From positions 1 through 64,000 of the forward strand of contig CALYOS010000006.1 in assembly GCA_945267035.1 (NCBI GenBank): a DNA stretch of 64,000 nt. Reading direction: 5' to 3'. The DNA comes from an uncultured Neisseriaceae bacterium. GTDB lineage: Bacteria; Pseudomonadota; Gammaproteobacteria; Burkholderiales; Neisseriaceae. This document shows, piece after piece, positions 10,598-20,579 of the stretch. The position numbers were made by a program, and so were the translations under genes. Positions within the stretch are counted from its first letter, which is position 1; the number at the start of each line of letters is the position of its first letter. The notes beneath the pieces are model-generated. The model worked only from the letters and a program-made list of their open reading frames with translations, was not told the origin of the DNA and made no database searches.

Positions 10598-13498
10598 ATG
10601 AGTAATCAAATAACAGTAGAACAATTTGCTTCCGAGCTGCACTTATCAACTGCAAGGTTGCTGGAACAGCTTGCTGAAGCAGGAGTACATAAACAGGCAG
10701 CGACAGATAAACTGACATCTGCTGATAAAAAACAGCTACTGGTGTATCTGAAGCAGTCAAACGGTAGTATGACAACCAATACGATTACGATCAATCGTAA
10801 GAAGCCGGCTGAAAAAAGCACAGTTGCCGGTGTTGAAGTTGAGATGCGACGTCGGCGTCGAGTTGCTATTGCGCCGGAAGAATTGTCTGAGCAAACATCT
10901 CCAACTCAAGCTGAGGCTGAAGTTGAGACTCCCGCTATTGCGGTAGAATCTGAAGCTGAAAAACAAGCGAAACTGGCTGAGGCTGCTGAAGCAGAGGCTA
11001 AACGCCGTGAAGAATCAGCTGCAGCAGCGGCAGCTGAGGCAGCACGTCTGAAAGCAGCCAATAAACAGGAACACAAACCCAAACAAGAGGCTGAGCAGGC
11101 TAAAGTGGTAAACCAGGAAGTGAAACAGAAAACAGTGGAAACGGAACATAAGAATCAAAATGTATCCGTAGACGATAAAGCTGCTGATAAGCAGGAACAA
11201 CATAAATCCAAACGCAATCGTAATCATAAAAATGCGAAAAAAATTGATTTGGCTGCATTGGTTGCGGAAGCGTCTAAACCGATTATCAGCCCTGAAGAGC
11301 AAGCACAGCGGGATGAAGAAGCCCGACGTGCGGAAGCTATGCGGGCGCATCGTGAAATGCTGTTGAAACAGAAGCAGGAACGACAAGCTCGGCGTGAAGC
11401 TGCTAAACAGCAGGCGAAAGAAGAGAGTAAAGCCCCAAGTGAGCAGAAAGCAGCTGAAGTTCGTTCGGCTAAACCGAGTGAAAAGAAACCGGTTGCCAGT
11501 GCTCCGGCAAAAAACAATGACGGTAGCTCTGATTCCACCAGTCGGCGCAAAAAAGATGATTCTCGTCGTCAGCATGAAGATGAAATGCCAAAAGGTAAAT
11601 CTGCACGCGGTGGAAAAAACCGTCGTTCATCTGATGTGTCGAATGTGGATGAAAACCGCAGACGTGGTGGCAAAAAAGGTGGTAAGAAGCAGCTTAAATT
11701 GGAACCAAATCAGCATGCATTCCAAGCTCCGACAGAGCCGGTGGTACATGAAGTATTGGTACCAGAAACCATTACTGCGGCTGAATTAGCACATAAAATG
11801 GCTGTTAAGGCAGCCGAAGTCATCAAAACGCTGATGAAAATGGGTATGATGGTTACCATCAATCAGTCATTGGATCAAGAAACTGCCTTGATTGTGGTTG
11901 AAGAGATGGGACACATTGGTAAAGCGGCCGCAGCGGATGATCCAGAAGCATTTTTGGATGAAAATGAAGTGGTGGTTGATGCTGAAGCGGTAACTCGCCC
12001 ACCTGTTGTAACGGTTATGGGTCACGTAGACCATGGTAAAACTTCACTGCTTGATTATATCCGTCGTGCCCGTGTGGTTCAGGGTGAAGCCGGGGGTATT
12101 ACCCAGCATATTGGTGCTTACCATGTTGAAACACCTCGTGGTGTCATTACTTTCCTGGATACACCAGGGCACGAGGCCTTTACCGCCATGCGTGCACGTG
12201 GTGCTCAGGCTACCGATATTGTGATATTGGTTGTTGCGGCTGATGATGGTGTGATGCCTCAAACTATCGAAGCGATTGCACATGCTAAAGCTGCGAAGGT
12301 ACCTTTAGTCGTTGCGGTTAATAAGATTGATAAAGAAGGTGCTAATCCAGAACGCATTCGACAAGAATTAACTGCGCATGAAGTTGTTCCTGATTCATGG
12401 GGTGGCGATGTACAGTTTATTGATGTGTCTGCTAAGCAAGGAACCAATATTGATGCCTTGTTGGAGGCAGTATTGCTTGAAGCTGATGTATTGGAGTTGA
12501 AAGCGCCGGTTGATGCTCCAGCTAAAGGTATTGTGGTTGAATCTCGTCTGGATAAAGGACGTGGTGCAGTGGCTACTTTGTTGGTACAAAGTGGAACATT
12601 GCATAAAGGCGATGTGCTGTTGGCTGGTACGGCTTTCGGTCGGGTACGCGCAATGGTGGATGAGAATGGTAAAACCATTGAATCTGCTGGACCGTCAATT
12701 CCGGTTGAAATCCTTGGTTTATCAGACGTTCCCAATGCTGGTGAAGACTTTATTGTACTGGCTGATGAGAAAAAAGCACGTGAAATTGCTTTATTCCGTC
12801 AAGGCAAATATCGTGATGTTCGTTTGGCTAAACAGCAAGCGGCCAAGCTGGAAAACATGTTTAATAACATGGGTGAAAACCAAGCACAAAGTTTGCCAAT
12901 TATTATCAAAGCAGATGTTCAAGGTTCTTACGAGGCCTTGGCTGGCAGCTTGAGAAAATTATCAACAGATGAAGTACGTGTTGATGTATTGCACAGTGGC
13001 GTAGGTGGCATTAGTGAATCAGATGTCAATTTGGCTATTGCTTCTGGTGCAGTGATTATCGGCTTTAATGTTCGTGCTGATGCTGCTGCCCGTAAACTGG
13101 CTGAACATGAAGATGTTGAAATTCGTTACTACAATATCATTTATGATGCCATTGATGATGTTAAAGCTGCTTTAAGTGGTATGCTGGCGCCAGAACAAAA
13201 AGAAAATGTTATTGGCACGGTTGAAATTCGTCAGGTAATCACCGTATCTAAAGTAGGTAATATTGCTGGTTGTATGGTGACGGATGGCATGATCAAACGT
13301 GATTCACATGTACGTTTGATTCGCAATAATGTTGTGATCCATACCGGTGAACTGGCTTCTCTGAAACGCTTTAAAGATGATGTTAAAGAAGTACGTCAAG
13401 GTTTTGAATGTGGTTTAATGCTGAAGAATTTCAACGATATTATGGAAGGTGATCAGCTAGAAGCTTTTGAGGTTGTTGAAGTTGCACGTCGGCTTTAA
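10598..13498 (+). CDS. infB: Translation initiation factor IF-2
   Basis: 966 residues from the ATG at 10598, which has a GAGGG site 7 bp upstream. A TTG further up would overlap nusA and is less likely. IF-2 is the GTPase that brings initiator tRNA to the 30S subunit and promotes subunit joining. An IF2-N segment (~1-50) is followed by a ~330-residue Ala/Lys/Glu/Arg-rich charged linker and a second IF2-N segment (~385-440). The GTPase domain (from ~470) has G1 [10 protein letters not shown]2 [11 protein letters not shown]3 DTPGHEAF, G4 NKID and G5 SAK. The IF2 beta-barrel and C-terminal initiator-tRNA domain follow. It is third in the rimP operon; its terminator contains a DNA uptake sequence. 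Confidence 0.97.
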   Translation: MSNQITVEQFASELHLSTARLLEQLAEAGVHKQAATDKLTSADKKQLLVYLKQSNGSMTTNTITINRKKPAEKSTVAGVEVEMRRRRRVAIAPEELSEQTSPTQAEAEVETPAIAVESEAEKQAKLAEAAEAEAKRREESAAAAAAEAARLKAANKQEHKPKQEAEQAKVVNQEVKQKTVETEHKNQNVSVDDKAADKQEQHKSKRNRNHKNAKKIDLAALVAEASKPIISPEEQAQRDEEARRAEAMRAHREMLLKQKQERQARREAAKQQAKEESKAPSEQKAAEVRSAKPSEKKPVASAPAKNNDGSSDSTSRRKKDDSRRQHEDEMPKGKSARGGKNRRSSDVSNVDENRRRGGKKGGKKQLKLEPNQHAFQAPTEPVVHEVLVPETITAAELAHKMAVKAAEVIKTLMKMGMMVTINQSLDQETALIVVEEMGHIGKAAAADDPEAFLDENEVVVDAEAVTRPPVVTVMGHVDHGKTSLLDYIRRARVVQGEAGGITQHIGAYHVETPRGVITFLDTPGHEAFTAMRARGAQATDIVILVVAADDGVMPQTIEAIAHAKAAKVPLVVAVNKIDKEGANPERIRQELTAHEVVPDSWGGDVQFIDVSAKQGTNIDALLEAVLLEADVLELKAPVDAPAKGIVVESRLDKGRGAVATLLVQSGTLHKGDVLLAGTAFGRVRAMVDENGKTIESAGPSIPVEILGLSDVPNAGEDFIVLADEKKAREIALFRQGKYRDVRLAKQQAAKLENMFNNMGENQAQSLPIIIKADVQGSYEALAGSLRKLSTDEVRVDVLHSGVGGISESDVNLAIASGAVIIGFNVRADAAARKLAEHEDVEIRYYNIIYDAIDDVKAALSGMLAPEQKENVIGTVEIRQVITVSKVGNIAGCMVTDGMIKRDSHVRLIRNNVVIHTGELASLKRFKDDVKEVRQGFECGLMLKNFNDIMEGDQLEAFEVVEVARRL

Positions 13499-13512
13499 TG
13501 ATCACTAAAGAT

Positions 13513-13554
13513 TTCAGGCAGCTTGAATCAAATCTCAGGCTGCCTGAATTTTTT
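13513..13554 (+). terminator. infB terminator made of inverted DNA uptake sequences
   Basis: An exact AGGCTGCCTGAA (13537-13548) faces an imperfect inverse copy TTCAGGCAGCTT (13513-13524, 11 of 12 match). Together they form a hairpin followed by a T run. Paired uptake sequences acting as terminators are a known Neisseriaceae arrangement, and this 12-mer is the Simonsiella-type dialect as I recall it. rbfA lies 24 bp downstream of the T run, so the terminator must be leaky or rbfA has its own promoter. Confidence 0.85.
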
Positions 13555-13577
13555 GATCGACCTAGAAAGGAGTGATT

Positions 13578-13949
13578 ATGCGTAAGGCACAACGTGGCTA
13601 TGCTCGTCAGGATCGGGTTAAAGAACAGATCATGCGTGAATTGGCTGAACTGGTGCGGGTTGGTCTAAAAGATCCACGCGCAGGTTTTATTACTATCAAT
13701 GAAGTGGAAGTGACTCGTGACTACAGTCATGCAGTAATTTATTACACTGTTTTAGATGATAAAACCAGAGCAGTTACCGAAGAAGCTTTGGATCATGCTA
13801 AGGGTTATTTGCGCAGTGAATTAGCTCGTCGGATAACCCTTTTTCGCACACCGGAATTATCGTTTGTTTATGATGATTCGCTGGAACGCGGCATGAGTAT
13901 TTCCCATCTGATCGATACTGTGTCCAAAGAAAAACCGGTGGAAGATTAA
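13578..13949 (+). CDS. rbfA: Ribosome-binding factor A
   Basis: 123 residues from the ATG at 13578, with AAAGGA upstream; a GTG two codons earlier is less likely. RbfA is a single KH-domain protein that assists 16S rRNA 5'-end processing and cold-adapted 30S assembly. The conserved N terminus (RQDRVKEQIMRELAELV), the DPRAGFITINEVEVTRDYSHA core and the LRTPELSFVYDDSLERG-like C-terminal segment (here LFRTPELSFVYDDSLERG) are all present. It closes the rimP-nusA-infB-rbfA block. truB, a frequent next gene, is absent. Confidence 0.95.
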   Translation: MRKAQRGYARQDRVKEQIMRELAELVRVGLKDPRAGFITINEVEVTRDYSHAVIYYTVLDDKTRAVTEEALDHAKGYLRSELARRITLFRTPELSFVYDDSLERGMSISHLIDTVSKEKPVED

Positions 13950-13950
13950 G

Positions 13951-13986
13951 AAAAAAGGTTAGCTCAGTTAGCTAACCTTTTTTTGT
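13951..13986. terminator. Bidirectional terminator between rbfA and the PEBP gene
   Basis: Stem of 14 bp (13951-13964 with 13970-13983), loop cagtt, with an A run at its left and a T run at its right. It serves rbfA on plus and the convergent PEBP-like gene on minus. Confidence 0.9.
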
Positions 13987-13994
13987 TTAAGTCA

Positions 13995-14480
13995 TCAGCG
14001 ACCGTAATAAACAGTCAAGGAGGTTTTGGCGATGGTATGGGCATTAACCATAAAGCCAGTTAAACTGGTGGTGGCATCTGCAGGTACCTCGATTTTGTCG
14101 GTATTCAGGGCATATAGAGTAAAGATATATCGATGCGGTGGATCGCCAACAGGTGGATAAAAGCCTGAATAGCCCAAGGTTCCGGTGTCATTACGTAGTT
14201 GTCTGGTACCTGTAGGCATATTTTGACCATCTCTTTTACCAGCATCACGTTTTAGTTCGGTTATAGTAGGTGGAATATTGATTGCCATCCAGTGCCACCA
14301 ACCTGCACCTCCAGTTGGAGCATCGGGGTCGTGACAAGCGATCGCAAAACTTTTGGTTTCAGTTGGTGCATTTTCCCAGATCAAAGCAGGTGATTGATTG
14401 TCCTGATCACTTTGATAGGAACTGTCAACTCTATCGCCTTCCTTGAATTCTGGGCTGGTTAGAATAAATTTCTGTGACAT
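13995..14480 (-). CDS. YbhB/YbcL-type PEBP-family protein
   Basis: 161 residues with the phosphatidylethanolamine-binding protein fold motifs: SPALIWENAPTETKSFAIACHDPDAPTG, with the ligand-site DPDAP, then WWHWMAINIPPT, and the late GYSGFYPPVGDPPHRY segment with the conserved PP-HRY. Bacterial members (YbhB, YbcL of E. coli) are small proteins of uncertain function, related to eukaryotic Raf kinase inhibitor. No signal peptide is visible, so it is likely cytoplasmic. A strong AAGGAG lies 7 bp before the ATG. It is monocistronic, convergent with rbfA and sharing its terminator. Confidence 0.9.
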   Translation of the reverse strand: MSQKFILTSPEFKEGDRVDSSYQSDQDNQSPALIWENAPTETKSFAIACHDPDAPTGGAGWWHWMAINIPPTITELKRDAGKRDGQNMPTGTRQLRNDTGTLGYSGFYPPVGDPPHRYIFTLYALNTDKIEVPADATTSLTGFMVNAHTIAKTSLTVYYGR

Positions 14481-14783
14481 ATCATCTCCTTAGGAAATAT
14501 GTTAGCAATTGCAAGTTATTTTGTGATAAAGGTTTAATTTAGTCAATATTGTTGTTGCTACATCAAGTTATTATCTCGAAGCCCGATTCTATGATGCTTA
14601 AATGTGTAAGTTTTAATCCGGTATGGATGATTAATGCAGACAAACTTTCACCTCCTGATTAATTGATGATGTTATTTAGTTGGGTTATGCTTGCTGTTCA
14701 CAAGTTGATGAGGCACCGGATATCCTCTGTTATATGCTAAGGTGTTATAATATTTACCTAGAGATTGATTATTGGAGTTTTTT

Positions 14784-15485
14784 ATGCCAGCTCAGTGCTT
14801 ACCATGGGTGTGTCTTTCCGGGTTTATGCTTGATGAGACGCTGTGGGATGACGTGGTCGCTAATTTGCCGGAGCAGCAGTCGGTAGAGTGCCGGTCATTA
14901 ACACAGGGTGAGACAATTGCTGCGATGGCGGATCACATTGCTATGAGTATGCCGGAAAAAGCTATTTTAATAGGTTTTTCTTTAGGTGGTTATGTTGCCC
15001 GCTCTTTAGCCGCTCGATATCCGGATCGGGTAGCTGGGCTGGTTTTAATTGCTACTTCATTGCGAGAAGATACTCCAGCACAACGTCAGGCAAAGCTAGA
15101 AACGCTAGAAGTACAGCGTCATTTGCATTTTCGTGGTATTGGTCGTGGAGCGATTATTAAAACTTTGCGTCCTGATAATAATCACAATGAAGTTTTGATT
15201 GCACGTATCAGAGAAATAAGTCAGCGGCTAGGATTTGAAGTGCTACAGCGTCAGTCTTTACTGGATCGATCTACACCAGTTGCCGAGAAAATTGCTTGTC
15301 CTACATTAATTATAGCTGCCGAAGAGGATCAGATGAGATCCCCAGATGAACAAAAAGAACTGCAACAGCATATTCCTCAAGCCCAGTTAGTGACGGTAGC
15401 AAATAGTGGACATATGATCCCTTTGGAGCAGCCGCAAAAATTAACTCGGATAATCGAGCAATGGGTACAAACTAATTGTCTGTAA
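14784..15485 (+). CDS. Alpha/beta hydrolase
   Basis: 233 residues from the ATG at 14784, preceded by GGAG. Fold features are in order: an early LSGFMLDETLWDDV segment (oxyanion/strand region), nucleophile elbow GFSLGG (Ser ~78), an acid-bearing segment LIIAAEEDQMRSP, and the late catalytic histidine in VANSGHMIPLEQP. The triad is therefore complete. Substrate cannot be assigned. It resembles small esterase/MhpC-like or BioH-like hydrolases in size, but there are no biotin or aromatic-degradation genes nearby. It lies 181 bp upstream of sbmA on the same strand, with no clear terminator between. Confidence 0.85.
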   Translation: MPAQCLPWVCLSGFMLDETLWDDVVANLPEQQSVECRSLTQGETIAAMADHIAMSMPEKAILIGFSLGGYVARSLAARYPDRVAGLVLIATSLREDTPAQRQAKLETLEVQRHLHFRGIGRGAIIKTLRPDNNHNEVLIARIREISQRLGFEVLQRQSLLDRSTPVAEKIACPTLIIAAEEDQMRSPDEQKELQQHIPQAQLVTVANSGHMIPLEQPQKLTRIIEQWVQTNCL

Positions 15486-15666
15486 AATAATATTTTGCTT
15501 GAACATTGAAGTACTCTGAGATAAATTTAATTCAGTAAAAAAATTTTTATGTATAATAAATGACTATGTCATTCGCATAGCTGTCTCAGTTCAAATTATC
15601 AACTTTTTTCATCACTCTTATTATCATAAACCCTTTGTCTGTCACAGGACTATTACAGGATTACTC

Positions 15667-16872
15667 ATGTTTCAATCTTTCTTCCCTAAACCTCGTTGGT
15701 TTTTTTTGTCTGTGGTGCTATGGATTGCGCTAAATATTGTGCTCTGGTATGCCGGCGGTAAATCAGCAGGCGAATGGTTTGGTTGGCCTAAAGACTATGC
15801 CTCACAACCCCTAACTATCGGCTTATCGCGCTTTTGGTCGCCGGCTTTTCTGTGGTTTTATGTTTGGTTTATGATTTCAACTGGATTGTTTGCGACTTTT
15901 TGGTATGTGGTTGATCGTCATCCATGGCAACGTTGGTCTATATGGGGATCAGCTCTGATATTGTTTAACATCTGGTTTGATGTACAGGTCAATGTCACGA
16001 TTAATGCTTGGTTTGGTCCATTTTGGGATCTGATTCAAGATATGCTGGATAAAGGTGGTTCGATAAATAGTATTTATCAAAATATGCTGACTTTCATGTA
16101 TATTGCGATGGTAGCGGTGACGATTTTTATGTTGAATTCTTTCTTTGTCAGCCACTATGTATTCCGCTGGCGTATGGCTATGAATGATTATTATATTGAA
16201 AATTGGCCTAAATTGCGTAATGTTGAAGGTGCATCTCAACGAGTTCAGGAAGACACCATGCGTTTTGCTGATACGGTGGAAACGCTTTGTGTGAAACTAG
16301 TACGCGCGGTGATGGTCCTGATTGCCTTTTTACCTATCTTATTTGAGCTGTCTAAACACGTTCCGGTATTACCGCTTATTGGGGAAATCAAATATTCTTT
16401 GGTTTGGGCAGCGATCGGCTGGTCATTATTTGGTACTTTGCTTCTAATGTTAATCGGAATTAAATTACCAGGTTTGCAATTCAATAATCAGAAAGTGGAA
16501 GCAGCTTATCGTAAGGAATTGGTTTATGGTGAAGACCATAATGATCGAGGCGAACCTATGACCTTGCAAGAGTTATTTAAGCAGGTTAAAAACAATTATT
16601 TCCGCCTATATTTCCATTATGCTTATTTTAATTTAATCAGTACTTGGTATCTGCAATTAGATAATTTGTTTGGTTTATTGATGTTGGTGCCATCTATTGC
16701 TGCTGGAATTATGACTTTAGGACTGGTTAATCAAATTCTGAATGTGTTTGATAATGTCCGTTCGTCGTTGCAGTATCTGATTGATTCCTGGAAAACCATT
16801 ATCGAGTTACTATCAATTCATAAACGCTTGAAAGAATTTGAATCGATTCTAAATCTGAATGGTCATCATTAG
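15667..16872 (+). CDS. sbmA: SbmA/BacA-type peptide importer
   Basis: 401 residues, close to E. coli SbmA (406). SbmA/BacA proteins are inner-membrane, proton-driven importers of peptides such as microcins, proline-rich antimicrobial peptides and bleomycin. They resemble the membrane part of ABC exporters but lack the ATPase. The N terminus [19 protein letters not shown], the GEWFGWP segment, several hydrophobic helices, the [18 protein letters not shown] cytoplasmic segment and the C-terminal [23 protein letters not shown] are all typical. No ABC domain is encoded. In legume symbionts BacA is required for chronic infection, so in a gut symbiont this gene is a candidate host-peptide tolerance factor; that is inference. 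Confidence 0.93.
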   Translation: MFQSFFPKPRWFFLSVVLWIALNIVLWYAGGKSAGEWFGWPKDYASQPLTIGLSRFWSPAFLWFYVWFMISTGLFATFWYVVDRHPWQRWSIWGSALILFNIWFDVQVNVTINAWFGPFWDLIQDMLDKGGSINSIYQNMLTFMYIAMVAVTIFMLNSFFVSHYVFRWRMAMNDYYIENWPKLRNVEGASQRVQEDTMRFADTVETLCVKLVRAVMVLIAFLPILFELSKHVPVLPLIGEIKYSLVWAAIGWSLFGTLLLMLIGIKLPGLQFNNQKVEAAYRKELVYGEDHNDRGEPMTLQELFKQVKNNYFRLYFHYAYFNLISTWYLQLDNLFGLLMLVPSIAAGIMTLGLVNQILNVFDNVRSSLQYLIDSWKTIIELLSIHKRLKEFESILNLNGHH

Positions 16873-17403
16873 GATAGATTTAGGGATGAAATCAATTTTT
16901 ATCTCTATATTGAGCCATAAACTTAGCCAATAAAATAATAAATTAATTGTGATATCAGGTTAAATTATATTGATAAGTTTGTATTATTTTTAATATTGAT
17001 TAATAAAAAATTGAGGCTTCTCAAGTTTTTCCACTAATTTTTAGGTGATAATAGGATTAATTAAACTGGTTATAAGGCATATAACCTTAATTGATCTAAT
17101 CATTTCCTGATGTTTAATGTAGTTTGGTTTTGCTCATGTTTTGCTATGGAAAGTTAGGTAAATAGTTTTTAATGCTGTAGGGGTTTTAGAATTATTGTTT
17201 TAAAAATAATAATCAAATCCTGTGTTTAAATGAGGCATTATTTGTCCTGATGTTGATTAGGTTGAACTGCTGCACAACAGCCATTATTAATAAGCTGAAA
17301 TTTAGATACAATCCAGTTGAATTTTGTTGTGATTTGTAATTGGCCAATGCATAAATTATTACTTTTTAACCAGTGATGATGAATGCGCAATCAAGGAGAC
17401 GTT
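16873..17403. other. Intergenic region upstream of fumC
   Basis: About 530 bp, AT-rich. It should contain the fumC promoter. No gene, clear operator or terminator identified. Confidence 0.5.
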
Positions 17404-18792
17404 ATGAGTACACGTATTGAACATGACAGCATGGGTGAAATTGCAGTATCTGAAAATGTTTACTGGGGAGCACAAACTCAGCGCAGTTTGCAGAATTTTG
17501 ATATTGGTGGTGAAATTTTGCCTCCGGCCATGATACAGGCTTTAGCGATGGTAAAAAAAGCCGCAGCTTTGACCAATAAACAATTAGATCGCATTAGTGG
17601 GGAATGTGCTGATCTGATTGTTCAGGCCGCAGAGCGCGTCTTGAAAGGTGAGTTGGCTGATCAGTTTCCTTTAGTAGTATGGCAAACCGGTTCAGGTACG
17701 CAAAGTAATATGAATATGAACGAGGTGTTAGCTAATGTCGCTAATGAAATAGCTGGTAAACCTCGTGGCACTTATGCACCTGTCCATCCTAACGACCATG
17801 TAAATCACGGTCAATCTACCAATGACTGTTTTCCGTCTGCTATTCACGTCGCTACCGCGATGCAAATTAAACAACATTTGATTCCAAATGTTAAAGCATT
17901 GCGTGATTCTTTGGCTGCAAAAGCTGAAGAATTCAAAGGTATCGTGAAAATTGGTCGTACTCACTTACAGGATGCAACACCGTTAACACTTGGTCAAGAA
18001 TTTAGTGGTTATGTTAGCCAGCTTGATCATGGTTTGGCTCGTCTGGATCAAGCATTGCAATGGTTGTATGAACTGCCTCTGGGCGGAACTGCTGTCGGTA
18101 CTGGCTTGAACTGTCATCCTGAATTTGCGGAGAAATCAGCTGCTAAACTAGCTGAGTTGACTGGTTTACCATTTGTCACTGCTCCAAACAAATTTGAGGC
18201 TTTGGCTGGTCGTGATGCTGTGGTGTTTGCTTCTGGCAGCTTACGCACTTTGGCGGTAAGCCTAAACAAAATTGCTAATGACATTCGCTGGTTGGCCAGT
18301 GGTCCGCGTTGTGGTATTGGTGAAATCACTATTCCGGCTAATGAACCTGGTTCTAGTATTATGCCGGGTAAAGTCAATCCAACTCAATGTGAAGCAATGA
18401 CCATGGTTGCTGCGCAGGTGATTGGTAATGATATGACTATTGCTATGTCAGGTGCTTCTGGCAATTTTGAGTTGAATGTTTATATGCCAGTTATCGTATT
18501 TGATGTTCTGCAATCTATCCGCTTATTGGCTGATGCATGTAGAAGCTTTAATTTACGCTGTGCGCAGGGTATTGAACCAGTTCGTGAAAAAATTGATGCA
18601 AATCTGCACCATTCTTTGATGCTGGTTACTGCGCTAAACCGTCATATCGGTTATGAAAAAGCGGCAAAAATTGCTAAAACTGCTTATGCTCAAAATCAAA
18701 GTTTGAAACAAGCTGCTATCGAGCTGGGATATTTGACAGCAGAACAATTCGATGAATGGGTTGTGCCTGAAAATATGATCGCCCCAAGATAA
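17404..18792 (+). CDS. fumC: Class II fumarate hydratase
   Basis: 462 residues from the ATG at 17404, with AAGGAG 6 bp upstream; an in-frame ATG 21 bp earlier lacks a site. The iron-independent fumarase interconverts fumarate and malate in the TCA cycle. The family signature [11 protein letters not shown] lies near residue 318. The substrate-binding segments [21 protein letters not shown] and [16 protein letters not shown] are intact. It is oxygen- and superoxide-resistant, unlike class I enzymes. It is monocistronic with its own terminator. It works with mdh, sucAB and lpdA elsewhere in the window. Confidence 0.96.
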   Translation: MSTRIEHDSMGEIAVSENVYWGAQTQRSLQNFDIGGEILPPAMIQALAMVKKAAALTNKQLDRISGECADLIVQAAERVLKGELADQFPLVVWQTGSGTQSNMNMNEVLANVANEIAGKPRGTYAPVHPNDHVNHGQSTNDCFPSAIHVATAMQIKQHLIPNVKALRDSLAAKAEEFKGIVKIGRTHLQDATPLTLGQEFSGYVSQLDHGLARLDQALQWLYELPLGGTAVGTGLNCHPEFAEKSAAKLAELTGLPFVTAPNKFEALAGRDAVVFASGSLRTLAVSLNKIANDIRWLASGPRCGIGEITIPANEPGSSIMPGKVNPTQCEAMTMVAAQVIGNDMTIAMSGASGNFELNVYMPVIVFDVLQSIRLLADACRSFNLRCAQGIEPVREKIDANLHHSLMLVTALNRHIGYEKAAKIAKTAYAQNQSLKQAAIELGYLTAEQFDEWVVPENMIAPR

Positions 18793-18808
18793 ATAAGATT
18801 TAACTTTT

Positions 18809-18846
18809 AAAACCACATTTGGTGTAAATCAAATGTGGTTTTTTGT
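18809..18846 (+). terminator. fumC terminator
   Basis: Stem of 12 bp (18809-18820 with 18831-18842), 10-nt loop, then a T run. Confidence 0.88.
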
Positions 18847-19055
18847 TTTGGCAATGGGAAGGGGGTTTTACTATTTTCAGCCAAAAAAGCTTGAGTAGTC
18901 ATATTTCGAATTAGCTGTTTGCAGTAAATACCATACTGAAACTGTAGTAGGGTTTTCAACTCATTTTAAAGATGAAAAGTTGAATTGCAAAGGCTGTTTG
19001 CTCAGTCATATTTTTGCTGGAAAAGGACTCTGAGTGCACGAACGCACAAACAAGA

Positions 19056-19514
19056 TTATTCTGGTACCTTTTCTACAGCTTGATCATCATCTTCTTTCAG
19101 CAAACGAGCTTCGAGCCGCACATAATTATCTTTATCCAATAAATGCAACCGCACACCAGCACTATCATTGATGATGCGCCAACGTCTAACAAAAGTTAAA
19201 GTGCCCGTGCCTGTACGCTCATCTTCAATATTTTGACATAACTTGGTGATACCGAACGGCTGGCTTAATCGTAATCTATGCTTAAAGTCGCGATAACTAC
19301 CATGAATATGATTACAGCCAAAATAGGCATAATATTGATGGGTACGATGATCAAAGCGAATACGCGAATGGGTATCGGGCGTTGGTTCATTATTTAAGGT
19401 TCGTATTTGCCAGTTACCACTTAGATGTTTGGTGTTCAGTTTATCTGCAAAAGCGCATCCCTGAAGAGAGCTGATTGTCAGCATACACATAAAACTTAAA
19501 GTTACTATTTTCAT
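19056..19514 (-). CDS. META-domain (HslJ-like) lipoprotein
   Basis: 152 residues. The N terminus is a lipoprotein signal (MKIVTLSFMCMLTISSLQGC) with a lipobox LQGC, so the mature protein starts at Cys20. The body matches the META/HslJ pattern: LSGNWQIRTLNNEP, then an FGCNHIHGSY core (the usual GCN-x-G motif), then ITKLCQ with a conserved late cysteine. META-domain proteins are surface or periplasmic small beta proteins linked to stress or antibiotic tolerance (HslJ, novobiocin). The exact role here is unknown. The ribosome site is weak. It lies downstream of rsxB but is separated by ~85 bp. Confidence 0.75.
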   Translation of the reverse strand: MKIVTLSFMCMLTISSLQGCAFADKLNTKHLSGNWQIRTLNNEPTPDTHSRIRFDHRTHQYYAYFGCNHIHGSYRDFKHRLRLSQPFGITKLCQNIEDERTGTGTLTFVRRWRIINDSAGVRLHLLDKDNYVRLEARLLKEDDDQAVEKVPE

Positions 19515-19599
19515 TTAATGGGTCACTTTTTGAATAAAATGTATTCTTGCATCAAAAATTTTAGCATTTATGTTTAATTTTGTCATGTTTGTAAAAATT

Positions 19600-20445
19600 T
19601 TATTCTAATTGTTGCTGCTTTTTATATTCTTGTAGCCAATCTAAAGCGGTGGCTTTTTCTTGCTCTGTTCCATATTTTAATTGTCGCACAGCTCGTCGAT
19701 AAGCTGCTTGTTGCTGCGCTTTGGCTATTTGTTGATGATGAAAGTTTTGCTGATTATCGGGAACACTGCGATGAACTTGCTGCGTTTGTGCTCGTTGCAT
19801 GGCTTTTGCGATTAAATCGGCAGGATTAATGTTTCGATTAGAAGTTGTAGGAGCAGAATTGGGCGCAGAAATAGATTCAGTCTTTTTTCGACTAGCTTGC
19901 AGATGAGCATTTTTTTGATGCTGTAGCCGCTCTAATCGTTCGGAACGATGTTGATAACGCATTTGCGCTTGTTTTGCTGCGGCAAAACGTTCATCTGTAC
20001 AATCGTTAGACAGAATGTGCGAACGTGGTAACCATTTATCTTCTACTGGTTGTAAATGAATACAATCAACTGGACAAGGGGGGATGCACAATTCACATCC
20101 GGTGCATTCAGATTGTATGACGCTATGCATTTGTTTGGTTGCTCCGATGATGGCATCAACCGGACAGGCGCGGATACAGGCTGTGCATCCAATACACTCA
20201 GTTTCATCAATATAGGCAATAGATTTGGGTTGTGCTGCGCGCTGCGGATCCGCAGGTTGCAGTATGGGCAGATGAAGTAATTTGGCCAGATCGTCGATAA
20301 CGGTCTGACCGCCTGGGGTGCACAAATTAATCATAGCCTCACCTCGACTTAGAGCCTGCGCGTACGGGGTGCAGCCTGAATACCCACATTGCTGGCATTG
20401 CGTCTGGGGCAGAAGTGCGGCAATGCGTTCTGGAGCAATATTCAT
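19600..20445 (-). CDS. rsxB: RnfB-like ferredoxin subunit, solitary
   Basis: 281 residues from the ATG at 20445; a TTG six codons upstream is possible but has no ribosome site. The N-terminal four-cysteine cluster (Cys17, 20, 25, 42: CQQCGYSGC then C) is the RnfB 4Fe-4S motif. It is followed by two ferredoxin motifs ([32 protein letters not shown]). The RnfB membrane-anchor helix is missing, and a ~130-residue Gln/Ala-rich, charged C-terminal tail replaces it. No rnfA/C/D/G/E genes adjoin. Known betaproteobacteria carry such solitary soluble RnfB-like ferredoxins; the electron partner is unknown. Confidence 0.85.
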   Translation of the reverse strand: MNIAPERIAALLPQTQCQQCGYSGCTPYAQALSRGEAMINLCTPGGQTVIDDLAKLLHLPILQPADPQRAAQPKSIAYIDETECIGCTACIRACPVDAIIGATKQMHSVIQSECTGCELCIPPCPVDCIHLQPVEDKWLPRSHILSNDCTDERFAAAKQAQMRYQHRSERLERLQHQKNAHLQASRKKTESISAPNSAPTTSNRNINPADLIAKAMQRAQTQQVHRSVPDNQQNFHHQQIAKAQQQAAYRRAVRQLKYGTEQEKATALDWLQEYKKQQQLE

Positions 20446-20475
20446 GAAGTAATTTACAGCCAAACAAAACCAAAA

Positions 20476-20509
20476 GGAGTGTATTTTAGCATAGTGCTAA
20501 ATACACTCC
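20476..20509 (-). terminator. Terminator of the efflux cassette
   Basis: Long stem ggagtgtattttagc/gctaaatacactcc with one bulged T, followed on the minus strand by a T-rich stretch (ttttggttttg). It separates the outer-membrane efflux gene from rsxB. Confidence 0.75.
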
Positions 20510-20579
20510 GAGGTGCTCTCAGCTGTGATATTTTTCGCCTATCAAGCCGCACTATTGAACCTGAGCCGAAGAGAAAAGA

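Noticed and set aside
11015..11575. A long minus-strand open frame inside infB
   Set aside because: It comes from the low-complexity charged linker of IF-2 read on the other strand; no ribosome site or family similarity.
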